From: Pseudomonas kilonensis
GTDB lineage: Bacteria; Pseudomonadota; Gammaproteobacteria; Pseudomonadales; Pseudomonadaceae
Reading direction: 5' to 3'
DNA length: 64,000 nt
Assembly (NCBI RefSeq): GCF_001269885.1
Contig: NZ_LHVH01000017.1
Coordinates: 310,001-374,000, forward strand
Below, one piece after another: positions 27,172 through 35,104 of the stretch (positions are counted from its first letter, which is position 1; every line of letters starts with the position of its first letter). The notes under the pieces are model-generated. The model searched no databases. It had not been told where the DNA came from and worked only from the letters and a program-made list of their open reading frames with translations. The position numbers were made by a program, and so were the translations under genes.

Positions 27172-27269
27172 GGTGTGTTCCTGGATCGAATTTTTGAAAA
27201 CGTCGATGCACCCACGCTAAAGCAAAGCCGCGTTGTGCAACAGACTCAATTGAGATTAAAAGACGCGGT

Positions 27270-28055
27270 TCACGCAGCCTTGGGTGGGAATTTCGGCGTG
27301 TGCAGGCCCAGTTCCCGACCGCGCTTGACCATGCCCATGATGTCTTCGTGGGCCAGGTCGAACAGGCGCTTGAGCTCGGGCAGCACGAAATACACCGGTT
27401 GCAGGATGTCGATGCGATACGGCGTGCGCATGGCTTCCAGTGGATCGAAGGCCTGGTGCTCAGGCTCGTCGGACAGGCAGTAAACGGTTTCCTTGGGCGA
27501 GGACAGGATGCCGCCACCGTAGATGCGCCGGCCCTGTGGGGTCTGCACCAGGCCGAACTCGATGGTCATCCAGTACAGGCGCGCCAGGTATACCCGTTCT
27601 TCCTTGGACGCCTGTAGGCCGAGTTTGCCGTAGGTGTGGGTGAATTCGGCAAACCAGGGGTTGGTCAGCAACGGGCAGTGGCCAAAGATCTCGTGGAAAA
27701 TGTCCGGCTCTTGCAGGTAATCCAGCTCTTCACGGGTACGAATAAAGGTCGCCACCGGAAACTGCTTGCTGGCGAGCAATTCGAAAAAGGTCTGGAAGGG
27801 GATCAACGCCGGTACCCGGGCGACTTGCCAGCCCGTGGTCGCGCCCAGCACCTTGTTGATTTCATCCAGTTGCGGGATACGGTCGTGGGGCAGGCCCAGC
27901 TTGTCGATGCCGTCCAGGTATTCCTGGCACGCACGGCCTTCGATGACTTTCAGCTGGCGGGTGATCAGCGTGTTCCACACCGCGTGTTCTTCGGCGGTGT
28001 AGTGGATAAAACCTTGCGCATCGGGCTCGCGGGCCACGTACTGCGTCTGCTTCAT
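27270..28055 (-). CDS. phhA: Phenylalanine 4-monooxygenase PhhA
   Basis: 261 aa pterin-dependent non-haem iron hydroxylase, Phe to Tyr. Fe ligands H121 and H126 (FHEIFGHCP) and E166 (TIEFGL) fall at the positions known for Pseudomonas PhhA. The ATG at 28055 follows AGGAG at good distance; the frame runs on upstream to 28151 without a ribosome site. First gene of phhABC, divergent from phhR, and expected to be activated by PhhR through the box at 28188-28207. Confidence 0.95.
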   Translation of the reverse strand: MKQTQYVAREPDAQGFIHYTAEEHAVWNTLITRQLKVIEGRACQEYLDGIDKLGLPHDRIPQLDEINKVLGATTGWQVARVPALIPFQTFFELLASKQFPVATFIRTREELDYLQEPDIFHEIFGHCPLLTNPWFAEFTHTYGKLGLQASKEERVYLARLYWMTIEFGLVQTPQGRRIYGGGILSSPKETVYCLSDEPEHQAFDPLEAMRTPYRIDILQPVYFVLPELKRLFDLAHEDIMGMVKRGRELGLHTPKFPPKAA

Positions 28056-28187
28056 GCTGCTCTCCTGCTGATTTCCCTCAGGGGGAAGATGTGTTGTTTT
28101 TATGTCCAGCGATGCAATAGAGATAGCGCGAAGCAGCGACATGTGCAGCACGCGGGAAAAGGTCGGGCAGGTGAAAGAAAAGTAAAA

Positions 28188-28207
28188 TCGTAAAGTTTTC
28201 GTTACGA
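28188..28207. promoter_or_regulatory. Candidate PhhR/TyrR box
   Basis: TCGTAA and TTACGA are perfect inverted arms around eight bases. The inner 18 bases read CGTAAA-N6-GTTACG, close to the TyrR/PhhR consensus TGTAAA-N6-TTTACA. The centre is about 142 bases upstream of the phhA start. Confidence 0.5.
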
Positions 28208-28367
28208 GTTGGCCCGGCTTACGCTGTTGTCGGGTTTTTCCGGTGGGAATTGGCCTACAACTGTCACATAATCTTGACGACTATTTGTGCTGCCACGCAG
28301 AAACCTGTGTGGCGAGGGAGTGGCCGCCGCGTCTTCGACGCTGCGCTGTCGCGCAGGGAACAGGCCT

Positions 28368-28482
28368 TGTGGCGAGGGGATTTATCCCCGTTCGAGTGCG
28401 AAGCGCTCGCCTATGGATTGTGGCGCTGCGAGGAATAAGGGGGTTGCTGCGCAACCCAGCGGGGATAAATCCCCTCGCCACA
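28368..28482. repeat. REP pair, family 1, in the phhR leader
   Basis: TGTGGCGAGGGGATTTATCC at 28368 and its inverted copy ending at 28482. Unlike the other family 1 pairs here it is not between convergent genes but directly upstream of phhR. Confidence 0.85.
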
Positions 28483-28524
28483 ATGAATCAAACAAACCTT
28501 AAGTGAACAGCATCGGGTCTCTTC

Positions 28525-30084
28525 ATGCGCATCAAAGTCCATTGCCAGAACCGCATCGGCATCCTGCGGGACATCCTCAACCTGTTGGTGGAGTACGGCA
28601 TCAACGTCGCCCGGGGGGAGGTCGGCGGCGAGCATGGCAACGCGATCTACCTGCACTGCCCGAACCTGATCAACATTCAGTTCCAGGCGCTGCGTCCGAA
28701 ATTCGAAGGCATCGCCGGGGTATTTGGCGTCAAGCGTGTAGGGCTGATGCCCAGCGAGCGTCGGCACATGGAACTCAACGCCTTGCTCGGCGCCTTGGAG
28801 TTTCCGGTGCTGTCCATCGACATGGGCGGCTCCATCGTCGCGGCCAACCGGGCGGCGGCGCAGTTGCTCGGGGTGCGGGTGGACGAGGTGCCGGGGATCC
28901 CCCTGTCCCGCTATGCCGAGGATTTCGACTTGCCGGAACTGGTGCGGGCCAACCAGTCGCGCATCAACGGCCTGCGGGTCAAGGTCAAGGGCGATGTGTT
29001 CCTGGCCGACATCGCGCCACTGCAATCGGAGCACGACGACAGCGAAGCCATGGCCGGTGCGGTGCTGACCCTGCACCGGGCCGACCGGGTGGGTGAACGT
29101 ATCTATAACGTGCGCAAGCAGGAACTGCGCGGCTTCGACAGTATTTTCCAGAGTTCGAAGGTCATGGCGGCGGTGGTCCGTGAGGCCCGGCGCATGGCAC
29201 CGCTGGACGCGCCGCTATTGATAGAAGGCGAAACCGGCACGGGCAAGGAACTGCTGGCCCGAGCTTGTCACCTGGCGAGCCCGCGCGGGCAATCGCCCTT
29301 GATGGCGCTCAATTGTGCCGGGCTGCCGGAGTCCATGGCCGAGACCGAGCTGTTCGGCTACGGCCCCGGCGCATTCGAAGGGGCGAGGGCCGAAGGCAAG
29401 CTCGGCCTGCTGGAACTGACCGCCGGGGGAACGCTGTTCCTCGACGGCGTCGGGGAAATGAGTCCGCGCCTGCAAGTGAAACTGCTGCGCTTCCTGCAGG
29501 ACGGTTGCTTCCGGCGTGTCGGCAGCGATGAAGAGGTGTACCTGGACGTCAGGGTGATTTGCGCCACCCAGGTCGATTTGTCCGAACTCTGCGCCCGGGG
29601 AGAATTCCGTCAGGATCTGTACCACCGCTTGAACGTCCTTTCCTTGCACATTCCACCGCTGCGCGAATGCCTCGATGGCCTGGCGCCGCTGGTGGAGCAT
29701 TTCCTCGACCAGGCCAGCCGCCAGATCGGCTGTGCCCTGCCCAAGCTGGCCCCGGCGGCGATGGATCGTCTCAGTCACTACCACTGGCCGGGCAATGTCC
29801 GGCAGTTGGAAAACGTGCTGTTCCAGGCCGTTTCCCTGTGCGATGGCGGCACGGTCAAGGCTGAGCATATCCGCCTGCCGGATTACGGCGTGCGCCAACC
29901 CCTTGGCGATTTTTCCCTGGAGGGGGGGCTGGACGAGATCGTCGGGCGCTTCGAGAAAGCGGTGCTGGAGCGCTTGTACTCCGAGCACCCGAGCAGCCGG
30001 CAACTGGGCAAGCGGCTGGGGGTTTCCCATACGACCATTGCCAACAAATTGCGTGAGTATGAGGTCGGTAAAACCGACTCATAG
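28525..30084 (+). CDS. phhR: PhhR/TyrR-type regulator of aromatic amino acid metabolism
   Basis: 519 aa. N-terminal ACT domain (MRIKVHCQNRIGILRDILNLL), PAS domain about 90-190, AAA+ domain with Walker A GETGTGKE at 235-242 and GNVRQLEN, and C-terminal TyrR-type helix-turn-helix (LGKRLGVSHTTIANKLREYEVG). The sigma-54 contact loop reads GAFEGA (282-287) instead of GAFTGA, so it should activate sigma-70 promoters, as known for PhhR and TyrR. Divergent from phhA. flgF follows on the same strand after 234 bases. Confidence 0.93.
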   Translation: MRIKVHCQNRIGILRDILNLLVEYGINVARGEVGGEHGNAIYLHCPNLINIQFQALRPKFEGIAGVFGVKRVGLMPSERRHMELNALLGALEFPVLSIDMGGSIVAANRAAAQLLGVRVDEVPGIPLSRYAEDFDLPELVRANQSRINGLRVKVKGDVFLADIAPLQSEHDDSEAMAGAVLTLHRADRVGERIYNVRKQELRGFDSIFQSSKVMAAVVREARRMAPLDAPLLIEGETGTGKELLARACHLASPRGQSPLMALNCAGLPESMAETELFGYGPGAFEGARAEGKLGLLELTAGGTLFLDGVGEMSPRLQVKLLRFLQDGCFRRVGSDEEVYLDVRVICATQVDLSELCARGEFRQDLYHRLNVLSLHIPPLRECLDGLAPLVEHFLDQASRQIGCALPKLAPAAMDRLSHYHWPGNVRQLENVLFQAVSLCDGGTVKAEHIRLPDYGVRQPLGDFSLEGGLDEIVGRFEKAVLERLYSEHPSSRQLGKRLGVSHTTIANKLREYEVGKTDS

Positions 30085-30245
30085 CTATTGCTGGCCCCAT
30101 CGGCGGCAGTGGCCATTCCCCCAAGGACAAGCATTGCCACCAACCGGCACGACACCGCCGGTTTTTCGTCTTCGGTACATTTGCAGAATCCCTTCCCAAA
30201 CCTCCAGGCCCTTTGTTTACCGGGGGCATCAGCGCCAGAAAAAAG

Positions 30246-30262
30246 TTGGTCTGCAAATTGCT
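30246..30262 (+). promoter_or_regulatory. Candidate sigma-54 promoter of the flgF operon
   Basis: TTGG-N8-TTGC with the -24 GG (30248-30249) and -12 GC (30260-30261) separated by ten bases. CAC of the consensus TGGCAC is replaced by TCT, so the match is partial. It lies 57 bases before the flgF start. Confidence 0.45.
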
Positions 30263-30318
30263 TAAGGCTGTGCAACACAGCAGTGGGCGGCAAACGTCCG
30301 GCATGCAGAGGAACGACA

Positions 30319-31056
30319 GTGGACAAGTACCTTTATGTGGCAATGACCGGCGCCAGCCAGAACGCACTGGCGCAGCGGGCCCATGCCAACAACCTGGCGA
30401 ACATCTCCACCAATGGTTTTCAGAAAGACCTGGAGCAGGCACGTTCGATGCCAGTGTTCGGTGACAGCTTTCCGGCGCGGGCGTTTGCCCTGTCCGAACG
30501 GCCTGCCACGGATTTCACCCCGGGTGCTCTGATTGAAACCGGTCGTGACCTCGACGTGGCGGTCAGCGGGCCTGGCTGGATGGCCGTGCAGAACCCTGAC
30601 GGCGGCGAAAGCTACGTGCGCACCGGCAGCCTCAATGTTGACGCCCTGGGTGTGCTGCGCGCCGGCAACGGCATGCCGGTGATGGGCAATGGCGGTCCGA
30701 TCGCCGTGCCGCCGGAGCAGAAAATCGAGATCGGCCAGGACGGCACCATCAGCATCCGCGCCATGGGCGAAGGCCCGCGGGTGATGGCTGAAGTGGACCG
30801 CATCAAGCTGGTCAACCCGGACCTCAAGACCATGACCAAGGGCCTGGACGGTTCGATCCGTACCAAGGACGGCCAGCCGGCGCCCATCGACGGCAACGTG
30901 CAGTTGGTGTCGGGTTTCCAGGAGGCGAGCAACGTCAACGCCGTGGATGAGATGACCTCGGTGCTGGCCCTGGCCAAGCAGTTCGAGCTCCACGTCAAGA
31001 TGATGAACACCGCCAAAGAAGGCGATGAAGCCATGGCTCGGGTCTTGCAGATCTAA
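30319..31056 (+). CDS. flgF: Flagellar basal-body rod protein FlgF
   Basis: 245 aa proximal rod protein. N-terminal rod motif NALAQRAHANNLANISTNGFQKD and C-terminal NVNAVDEMTSVLALAKQFELHVKMM are typical. The start is GTG at 30319, with GAGGAAC upstream, giving VDKYLYVAMTG. First gene of the local operon; flgBCDE, which usually precede it, are absent here. Confidence 0.95.
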   Translation: MDKYLYVAMTGASQNALAQRAHANNLANISTNGFQKDLEQARSMPVFGDSFPARAFALSERPATDFTPGALIETGRDLDVAVSGPGWMAVQNPDGGESYVRTGSLNVDALGVLRAGNGMPVMGNGGPIAVPPEQKIEIGQDGTISIRAMGEGPRVMAEVDRIKLVNPDLKTMTKGLDGSIRTKDGQPAPIDGNVQLVSGFQEASNVNAVDEMTSVLALAKQFELHVKMMNTAKEGDEAMARVLQI

Positions 31057-31105
31057 CTATTAATTACAGCGTCGCGCCGAAAAACAGGCGTACGAGGAGA
31101 ATCGA

Positions 31106-31891
31106 ATGCTTCCGGCTCTTTGGGTTGCCAAAACAGGTCTGTCCGCCCAGGACACCAACCTTTCCACTATTTCCAACAACCTGGCGAACGTTTCGACCAC
31201 GGGTTTCAAGCGTGATCGTGCCGAGTTCCAGGACCTGCTGTATCAGGTAAAACGCCAGCCTGGCGCCCAGTCGACCCAGGACAGCGAATTGCCGTCGGGC
31301 CTGCAAGTGGGTACCGGTGTGCGCATCGTCGGCACCCAGAAAAACTTCAACGCCGGCAGCCTGCAAACCACCGAGCAGCCGCTGGACATGGCCATCGACG
31401 GTCGCGGTTTCTTCCAGATCCTGCAACCGGACGGGACCACGTCCTACACCCGTGACGGCACGTTCCACCTCGACTCCAATGGCCAGATCGTCAACGCCAG
31501 CGGTTTCGCCCTGGAGCCAGCGATCGTTATCCCGAACGATGCCCAGACCTTTACCGTGGGCCGTGACGGCACCGTGTCCGTCACCGTGGCGGGCAACCCG
31601 GCCTCCCAAGTGATCGGCAACCTGCAGACCGCCGACTTCATCAACCCGGCCGGCCTGCAAGCGGTGGGCAATAACCTGTTCCTGGAAACCGCCGCCAGTG
31701 GCGCGCCGCAAGTCGGCACTCCCGGCCTGAACGGTTTCGGTACCACGCTGCAGAACACCCTGGAAACGTCCAACGTGAGCACCGTTGAGGAGATGGTCAA
31801 CATGATCACCACCCAGCGCGCCTACGAGATGAACTCCAAGGTGATCTCCACCGCCGACCAGATGCTCTCGTTCGTTACGCAGAATCTGTAA
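31106..31891 (+). CDS. flgG: Flagellar basal-body distal rod protein FlgG
   Basis: 261 aa, the usual FlgG length. N-terminal LWVAKTGLSAQDTNLSTISNNLANVSTTGFKRDRAEFQDLLYQ (key motif SNNLANVSTTGFK) and C-terminal TVEEMVNMITTQRAYEMNSKVISTADQML. AGGAG precedes the ATG. It lies 49 bases after flgF. Confidence 0.97.
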   Translation: MLPALWVAKTGLSAQDTNLSTISNNLANVSTTGFKRDRAEFQDLLYQVKRQPGAQSTQDSELPSGLQVGTGVRIVGTQKNFNAGSLQTTEQPLDMAIDGRGFFQILQPDGTTSYTRDGTFHLDSNGQIVNASGFALEPAIVIPNDAQTFTVGRDGTVSVTVAGNPASQVIGNLQTADFINPAGLQAVGNNLFLETAASGAPQVGTPGLNGFGTTLQNTLETSNVSTVEEMVNMITTQRAYEMNSKVISTADQMLSFVTQNL

Positions 31892-31963
31892 TCACGTCGC
31901 AACGTCCGTCATTACGTAGACAGGGCGGCCCCAGGGTCGCCTGCAACACCAAGAGGTAGGGTC

Positions 31964-32659
31964 ATGAAACGCTTCGTATCTGTTCTGGCACTGAGTGGGA
32001 TCACCGCACTCGCGGGCTGTGTCGCGCCGACACCCAGGCCCAATGACCCGTATTACGCCCCGGTGTTGCCGCGCACGCCGTTGCCGGCTGCCGCCAATAA
32101 CGGCTCGATCTACCAGGCCGGTTTCGAGCAGAACCTGTACAGCGACCGCAAGGCTTTCCGGGTCGGTGACATCATCACCATCACCCTGAACGAGCGGACC
32201 CAGGCCAGCAAGAACGCCAACTCGCAAATCGACAAGACCAGCGAGACCAGCGTCGGCCTGACCTCGCTGTTCGGCTCCAGCCTGACCACCAACAACCCGA
32301 TCGGGAGCAATGACCTGAGCCTCAACGCTGGCTACAGCGCTGATCGGGCCACCAAGGGCGACAGTCAGTCCGGCCAGAGCAACAGCCTGACCGGTTCGAT
32401 CACCGTGACCGTCGCCGATGTGTTGCCCAACGGCATCATCGCCGTGCGTGGCGAGAAGTGGCTGACGCTCAACACCGGTGACGAACTGGTGCGCATCGCC
32501 GGCATGGTTCGCGCCGATGACATTTCCACTGACAACACTGTTCCGTCGACCCGTGTAGCCGATGCACGCATCACTTATTCGGGTACCGGTGCCTTTGCCG
32601 ATGCGAGTCAGCCGGGCTGGTTCGACCGTTTCTTCCTCAGCCCGAAGTTCCCTTTCTAG
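31964..32659 (+). CDS. flgH: Flagellar L-ring lipoprotein FlgH
   Basis: 231 aa outer-membrane lipoprotein forming the L ring. Lipobox LAGC with Cys19; [26 protein letters not shown] is a FlgH hallmark. It ends directly against the flgI start with no gap. Confidence 0.96.
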   Translation: MKRFVSVLALSGITALAGCVAPTPRPNDPYYAPVLPRTPLPAAANNGSIYQAGFEQNLYSDRKAFRVGDIITITLNERTQASKNANSQIDKTSETSVGLTSLFGSSLTTNNPIGSNDLSLNAGYSADRATKGDSQSGQSNSLTGSITVTVADVLPNGIIAVRGEKWLTLNTGDELVRIAGMVRADDISTDNTVPSTRVADARITYSGTGAFADASQPGWFDRFFLSPKFPF

Positions 32660-33775
32660 GTGGCCCAGTTGAATCTTAAGCAGCTGTTGATCGGTGCCCT
32701 GGTGATGTCGGCGGCCTTTACCGCTCAAGCCGAGCGTTTGAAGGACATCGCCAGCATTTCCGGCGTGCGTTCCAACCAACTGATCGGCTACGGTTTGGTC
32801 GTGGGCCTGAACGGCACCGGCGACCAGACCACCCAGACCCCGTTCACCCTGCAGACCTTCAACAACATGTTGTCGCAGTTCGGCATCAAGGTGCCGGCGG
32901 GCTCCGGCAACGTGCAGTTGAAGAACGTCGCGGCGGTGTCGATCAGTGCCGATCTGCCGGCGTTCGCCAAGCCTGGCCAGCAGGTGGATATCACCGTTGC
33001 GTCCATCGGTAACTCCAAGAGCCTGCGCGGCGGTACTTTGTTGCTGACGCCGCTCAAGGGTATCGACGGCAACGTCTACGCCATCGCCCAGGGCAACCTG
33101 GTGGTGGGCGGTTTCGATGCCGAGGGCCGCGATGGTTCGAAGATCACCGTCAACGTTCCGTCGGCCGGCCGCATCCCAGGGGGTGCGTCGGTGGAGCGGG
33201 CGGTGCCGAGCGGTTTCAATCAGGGCAACAGCCTGACGCTGAACCTCAACCGTTCCGACTTCACCACCGCCAAGCGCATTGTCGACAAGATCAACGACAT
33301 GCTCGGCCCAGGCGTCGCCCAGGCCATCGACGGCGGCTCGATCCGCGTCACTGCGCCACTGGATCCGAGCCAGCGGGTCGACTATCTGTCGATCCTGGAA
33401 AACCTTGAGGTCGACCCGGGCCAGGCGGTGGCGAAAGTCATCATCAACTCGCGTACCGGCACCATCGTGATCGGCCAGAACGTCAAGGTGTCTCCGGCCG
33501 CCGTGACCCACGGCAGCCTGACGGTGACCATCACCGAAGACCCGATCGTCAGCCAGCCGGGGCCGTTGTCCAACGGCCAGACCGCCGTGGTACCGCGTTC
33601 GCGGGTCAATGCCGAGCAGGAAGCCAAGCCGATGTTCAAGTTCGGCCCGGGCACTACCCTGGATGAAATCGTCCGGGCGGTGAACCAGGTCGGCGCGGCG
33701 CCGGGCGACTTGATGGCCATTCTCGAAGCCTTGAAGCAGGCCGGCGCGTTGCAAGCCGACCTGATCGTGATTTAA
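32660..33775 (+). CDS. flgI: Flagellar P-ring protein FlgI
   Basis: 371 aa periplasmic P-ring subunit. Signal peptide ([16 protein letters not shown]) followed by [34 protein letters not shown] start immediately after the flgH stop, implying translational coupling; no ATG in frame lies closer to the signal peptide. Confidence 0.95.
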   Translation: MAQLNLKQLLIGALVMSAAFTAQAERLKDIASISGVRSNQLIGYGLVVGLNGTGDQTTQTPFTLQTFNNMLSQFGIKVPAGSGNVQLKNVAAVSISADLPAFAKPGQQVDITVASIGNSKSLRGGTLLLTPLKGIDGNVYAIAQGNLVVGGFDAEGRDGSKITVNVPSAGRIPGGASVERAVPSGFNQGNSLTLNLNRSDFTTAKRIVDKINDMLGPGVAQAIDGGSIRVTAPLDPSQRVDYLSILENLEVDPGQAVAKVIINSRTGTIVIGQNVKVSPAAVTHGSLTVTITEDPIVSQPGPLSNGQTAVVPRSRVNAEQEAKPMFKFGPGTTLDEIVRAVNQVGAAPGDLMAILEALKQAGALQADLIVI

Positions 33776-33786
33776 GGAAAGCGGCC

Positions 33787-35094
33787 ATGGTTGATATGCG
33801 CAAAGGCGCCTTGATCAGTGGGGATTCGGGTTCTTACTCGGACCTGAATCGCCTCAACCAGCTCAAGGTCGGCGACAAGAACAGCGAAGGCAACCTGCGC
33901 AAAGTGGCACAGGAATTCGAGTCGCTGTTCCTCGGCGAAATGCTCAAGTCCATGCGTTCGGCCACCGAGGCCTTGGGCAAGGACAATCCGATGAACACGC
34001 CGGAAGCCAAGCAGTACCAGGAAATGTACGACCAGCAGTTGGCCGTTTCCATGTCCCGCGAAGGCGGTGGTATCGGCCTGGCCGACGTGCTGCTGCGCCA
34101 GATGTCCAAGAACAAGCCGCTGGCGTCTGGCGAGGCGGCGACATTGTCGGCTGCCAAGCAGCAAGAGGCGCAGGACAAGGTCGCCAAGGCGCCGGTGCCG
34201 ACGCCAGTGGCGGCCGGGACCCTGCCCACCGATGGCCCGTTGTCGCGTATCAGCGGCCAGCGTCCGTTGTGGGCTTCGCGGGCCGTGAGTGCGCCGCAAG
34301 GGGCCGAGGGCGTCCACCGCAACGACATGGAATTGCTCAACCAGCGCCGCCTGGCCCTGCCGCCGAAACTGGCCGACCGCCTGCTCGCCGGCCTGGTGCC
34401 TTCGGCGTCGGCCAATGCCGATGTGCCTGCGCAGAACCTGCTGCCTGATCGCGCCATCGCCGCCGTCAAGCCGGCCACCGGCGAACTGGCCAATGGCGAC
34501 TGGCTGGCCGCGCTCAAGGCGTCCGAGCCCAAAGGTGACATGCAGGTCTATGGTCGCGCCGTGGCACAGCCACCGCTGGCACCGGCGCGCAAGGCCTTCC
34601 GCGATGCCGATGAATTCGTCAACGCCATGCTGCCAATGGCCAAGGAAGCGGCGGACCGCATCGGTGTCGACCCGCGTTACCTGGTGGCCCAGGCCGCCCT
34701 GGAAACCGGTTGGGGTAAATCGGTCATGCGCCAGCCCGATGGCAACAGTAGCCACAACCTGTTCGGCATCAAGGCCAGCGCGAATTGGAAGGGCGATTCG
34801 GCGCGGGCGATCACCAGCGAATTCCGCAATGGCGCGATGGTCAAGGAGACGGCCGAGTTCCGTTCCTACGCCTCGTACCGCGACAGTTTCCATGATCTGG
34901 TCAATCTGCTGCAAAGCAACAGTCGCTATCAAGATGTACTGAAGTCGGCCGATAACCCGGAACAGTTTGTACGCGAGTTGCAGAAAGCCGGTTACGCCAC
35001 CGACCCGAACTACGCCAGCAAGATTTCGAACATAGCCCGGCAGATGACGAGTTACCAAAACTACGCGTCGGCTGGTGCCACCACGACTTTATAA
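33787..35094 (+). CDS. flgJ: FlgJ, rod-cap and peptidoglycan hydrolase
   Basis: 435 aa bifunctional protein. The N-terminal rod-cap domain (FESLFLGEMLKSMRSATEALG) is followed by a low-complexity linker and a C-terminal glucosaminidase domain with the catalytic-type E306 in AQAALETGWGKSVM and NLFGIKA. The long linker (about 110-270) makes it longer than enteric FlgJ (about 313 aa). AAGGAAAG precedes the ATG. Confidence 0.95.
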   Translation: MVDMRKGALISGDSGSYSDLNRLNQLKVGDKNSEGNLRKVAQEFESLFLGEMLKSMRSATEALGKDNPMNTPEAKQYQEMYDQQLAVSMSREGGGIGLADVLLRQMSKNKPLASGEAATLSAAKQQEAQDKVAKAPVPTPVAAGTLPTDGPLSRISGQRPLWASRAVSAPQGAEGVHRNDMELLNQRRLALPPKLADRLLAGLVPSASANADVPAQNLLPDRAIAAVKPATGELANGDWLAALKASEPKGDMQVYGRAVAQPPLAPARKAFRDADEFVNAMLPMAKEAADRIGVDPRYLVAQAALETGWGKSVMRQPDGNSSHNLFGIKASANWKGDSARAITSEFRNGAMVKETAEFRSYASYRDSFHDLVNLLQSNSRYQDVLKSADNPEQFVRELQKAGYATDPNYASKISNIARQMTSYQNYASAGATTTL

Positions 35095-35104
35095 GGTCTG
35101 AACC

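Larger units (their letters stand above)
28056..28524. promoter_or_regulatory. phhA-phhR divergent control region
   Basis: 469 bases without a gene. The phhA-proximal third is AT-rich and carries the PhhR-box-like palindrome at 28188-28207. The phhR-proximal part is filled by a degenerate repeat copy (about 28307-28360) and a full REP pair (28368-28482), which ends only 42 bases before the phhR start. Confidence 0.65.

Noticed and set aside
31892..33754. 620-aa reverse frame opposite flgH and flgI
   Set aside because: Antisense shadow of two certain flagellar genes, spanning the junction of both; no ribosome site or family.
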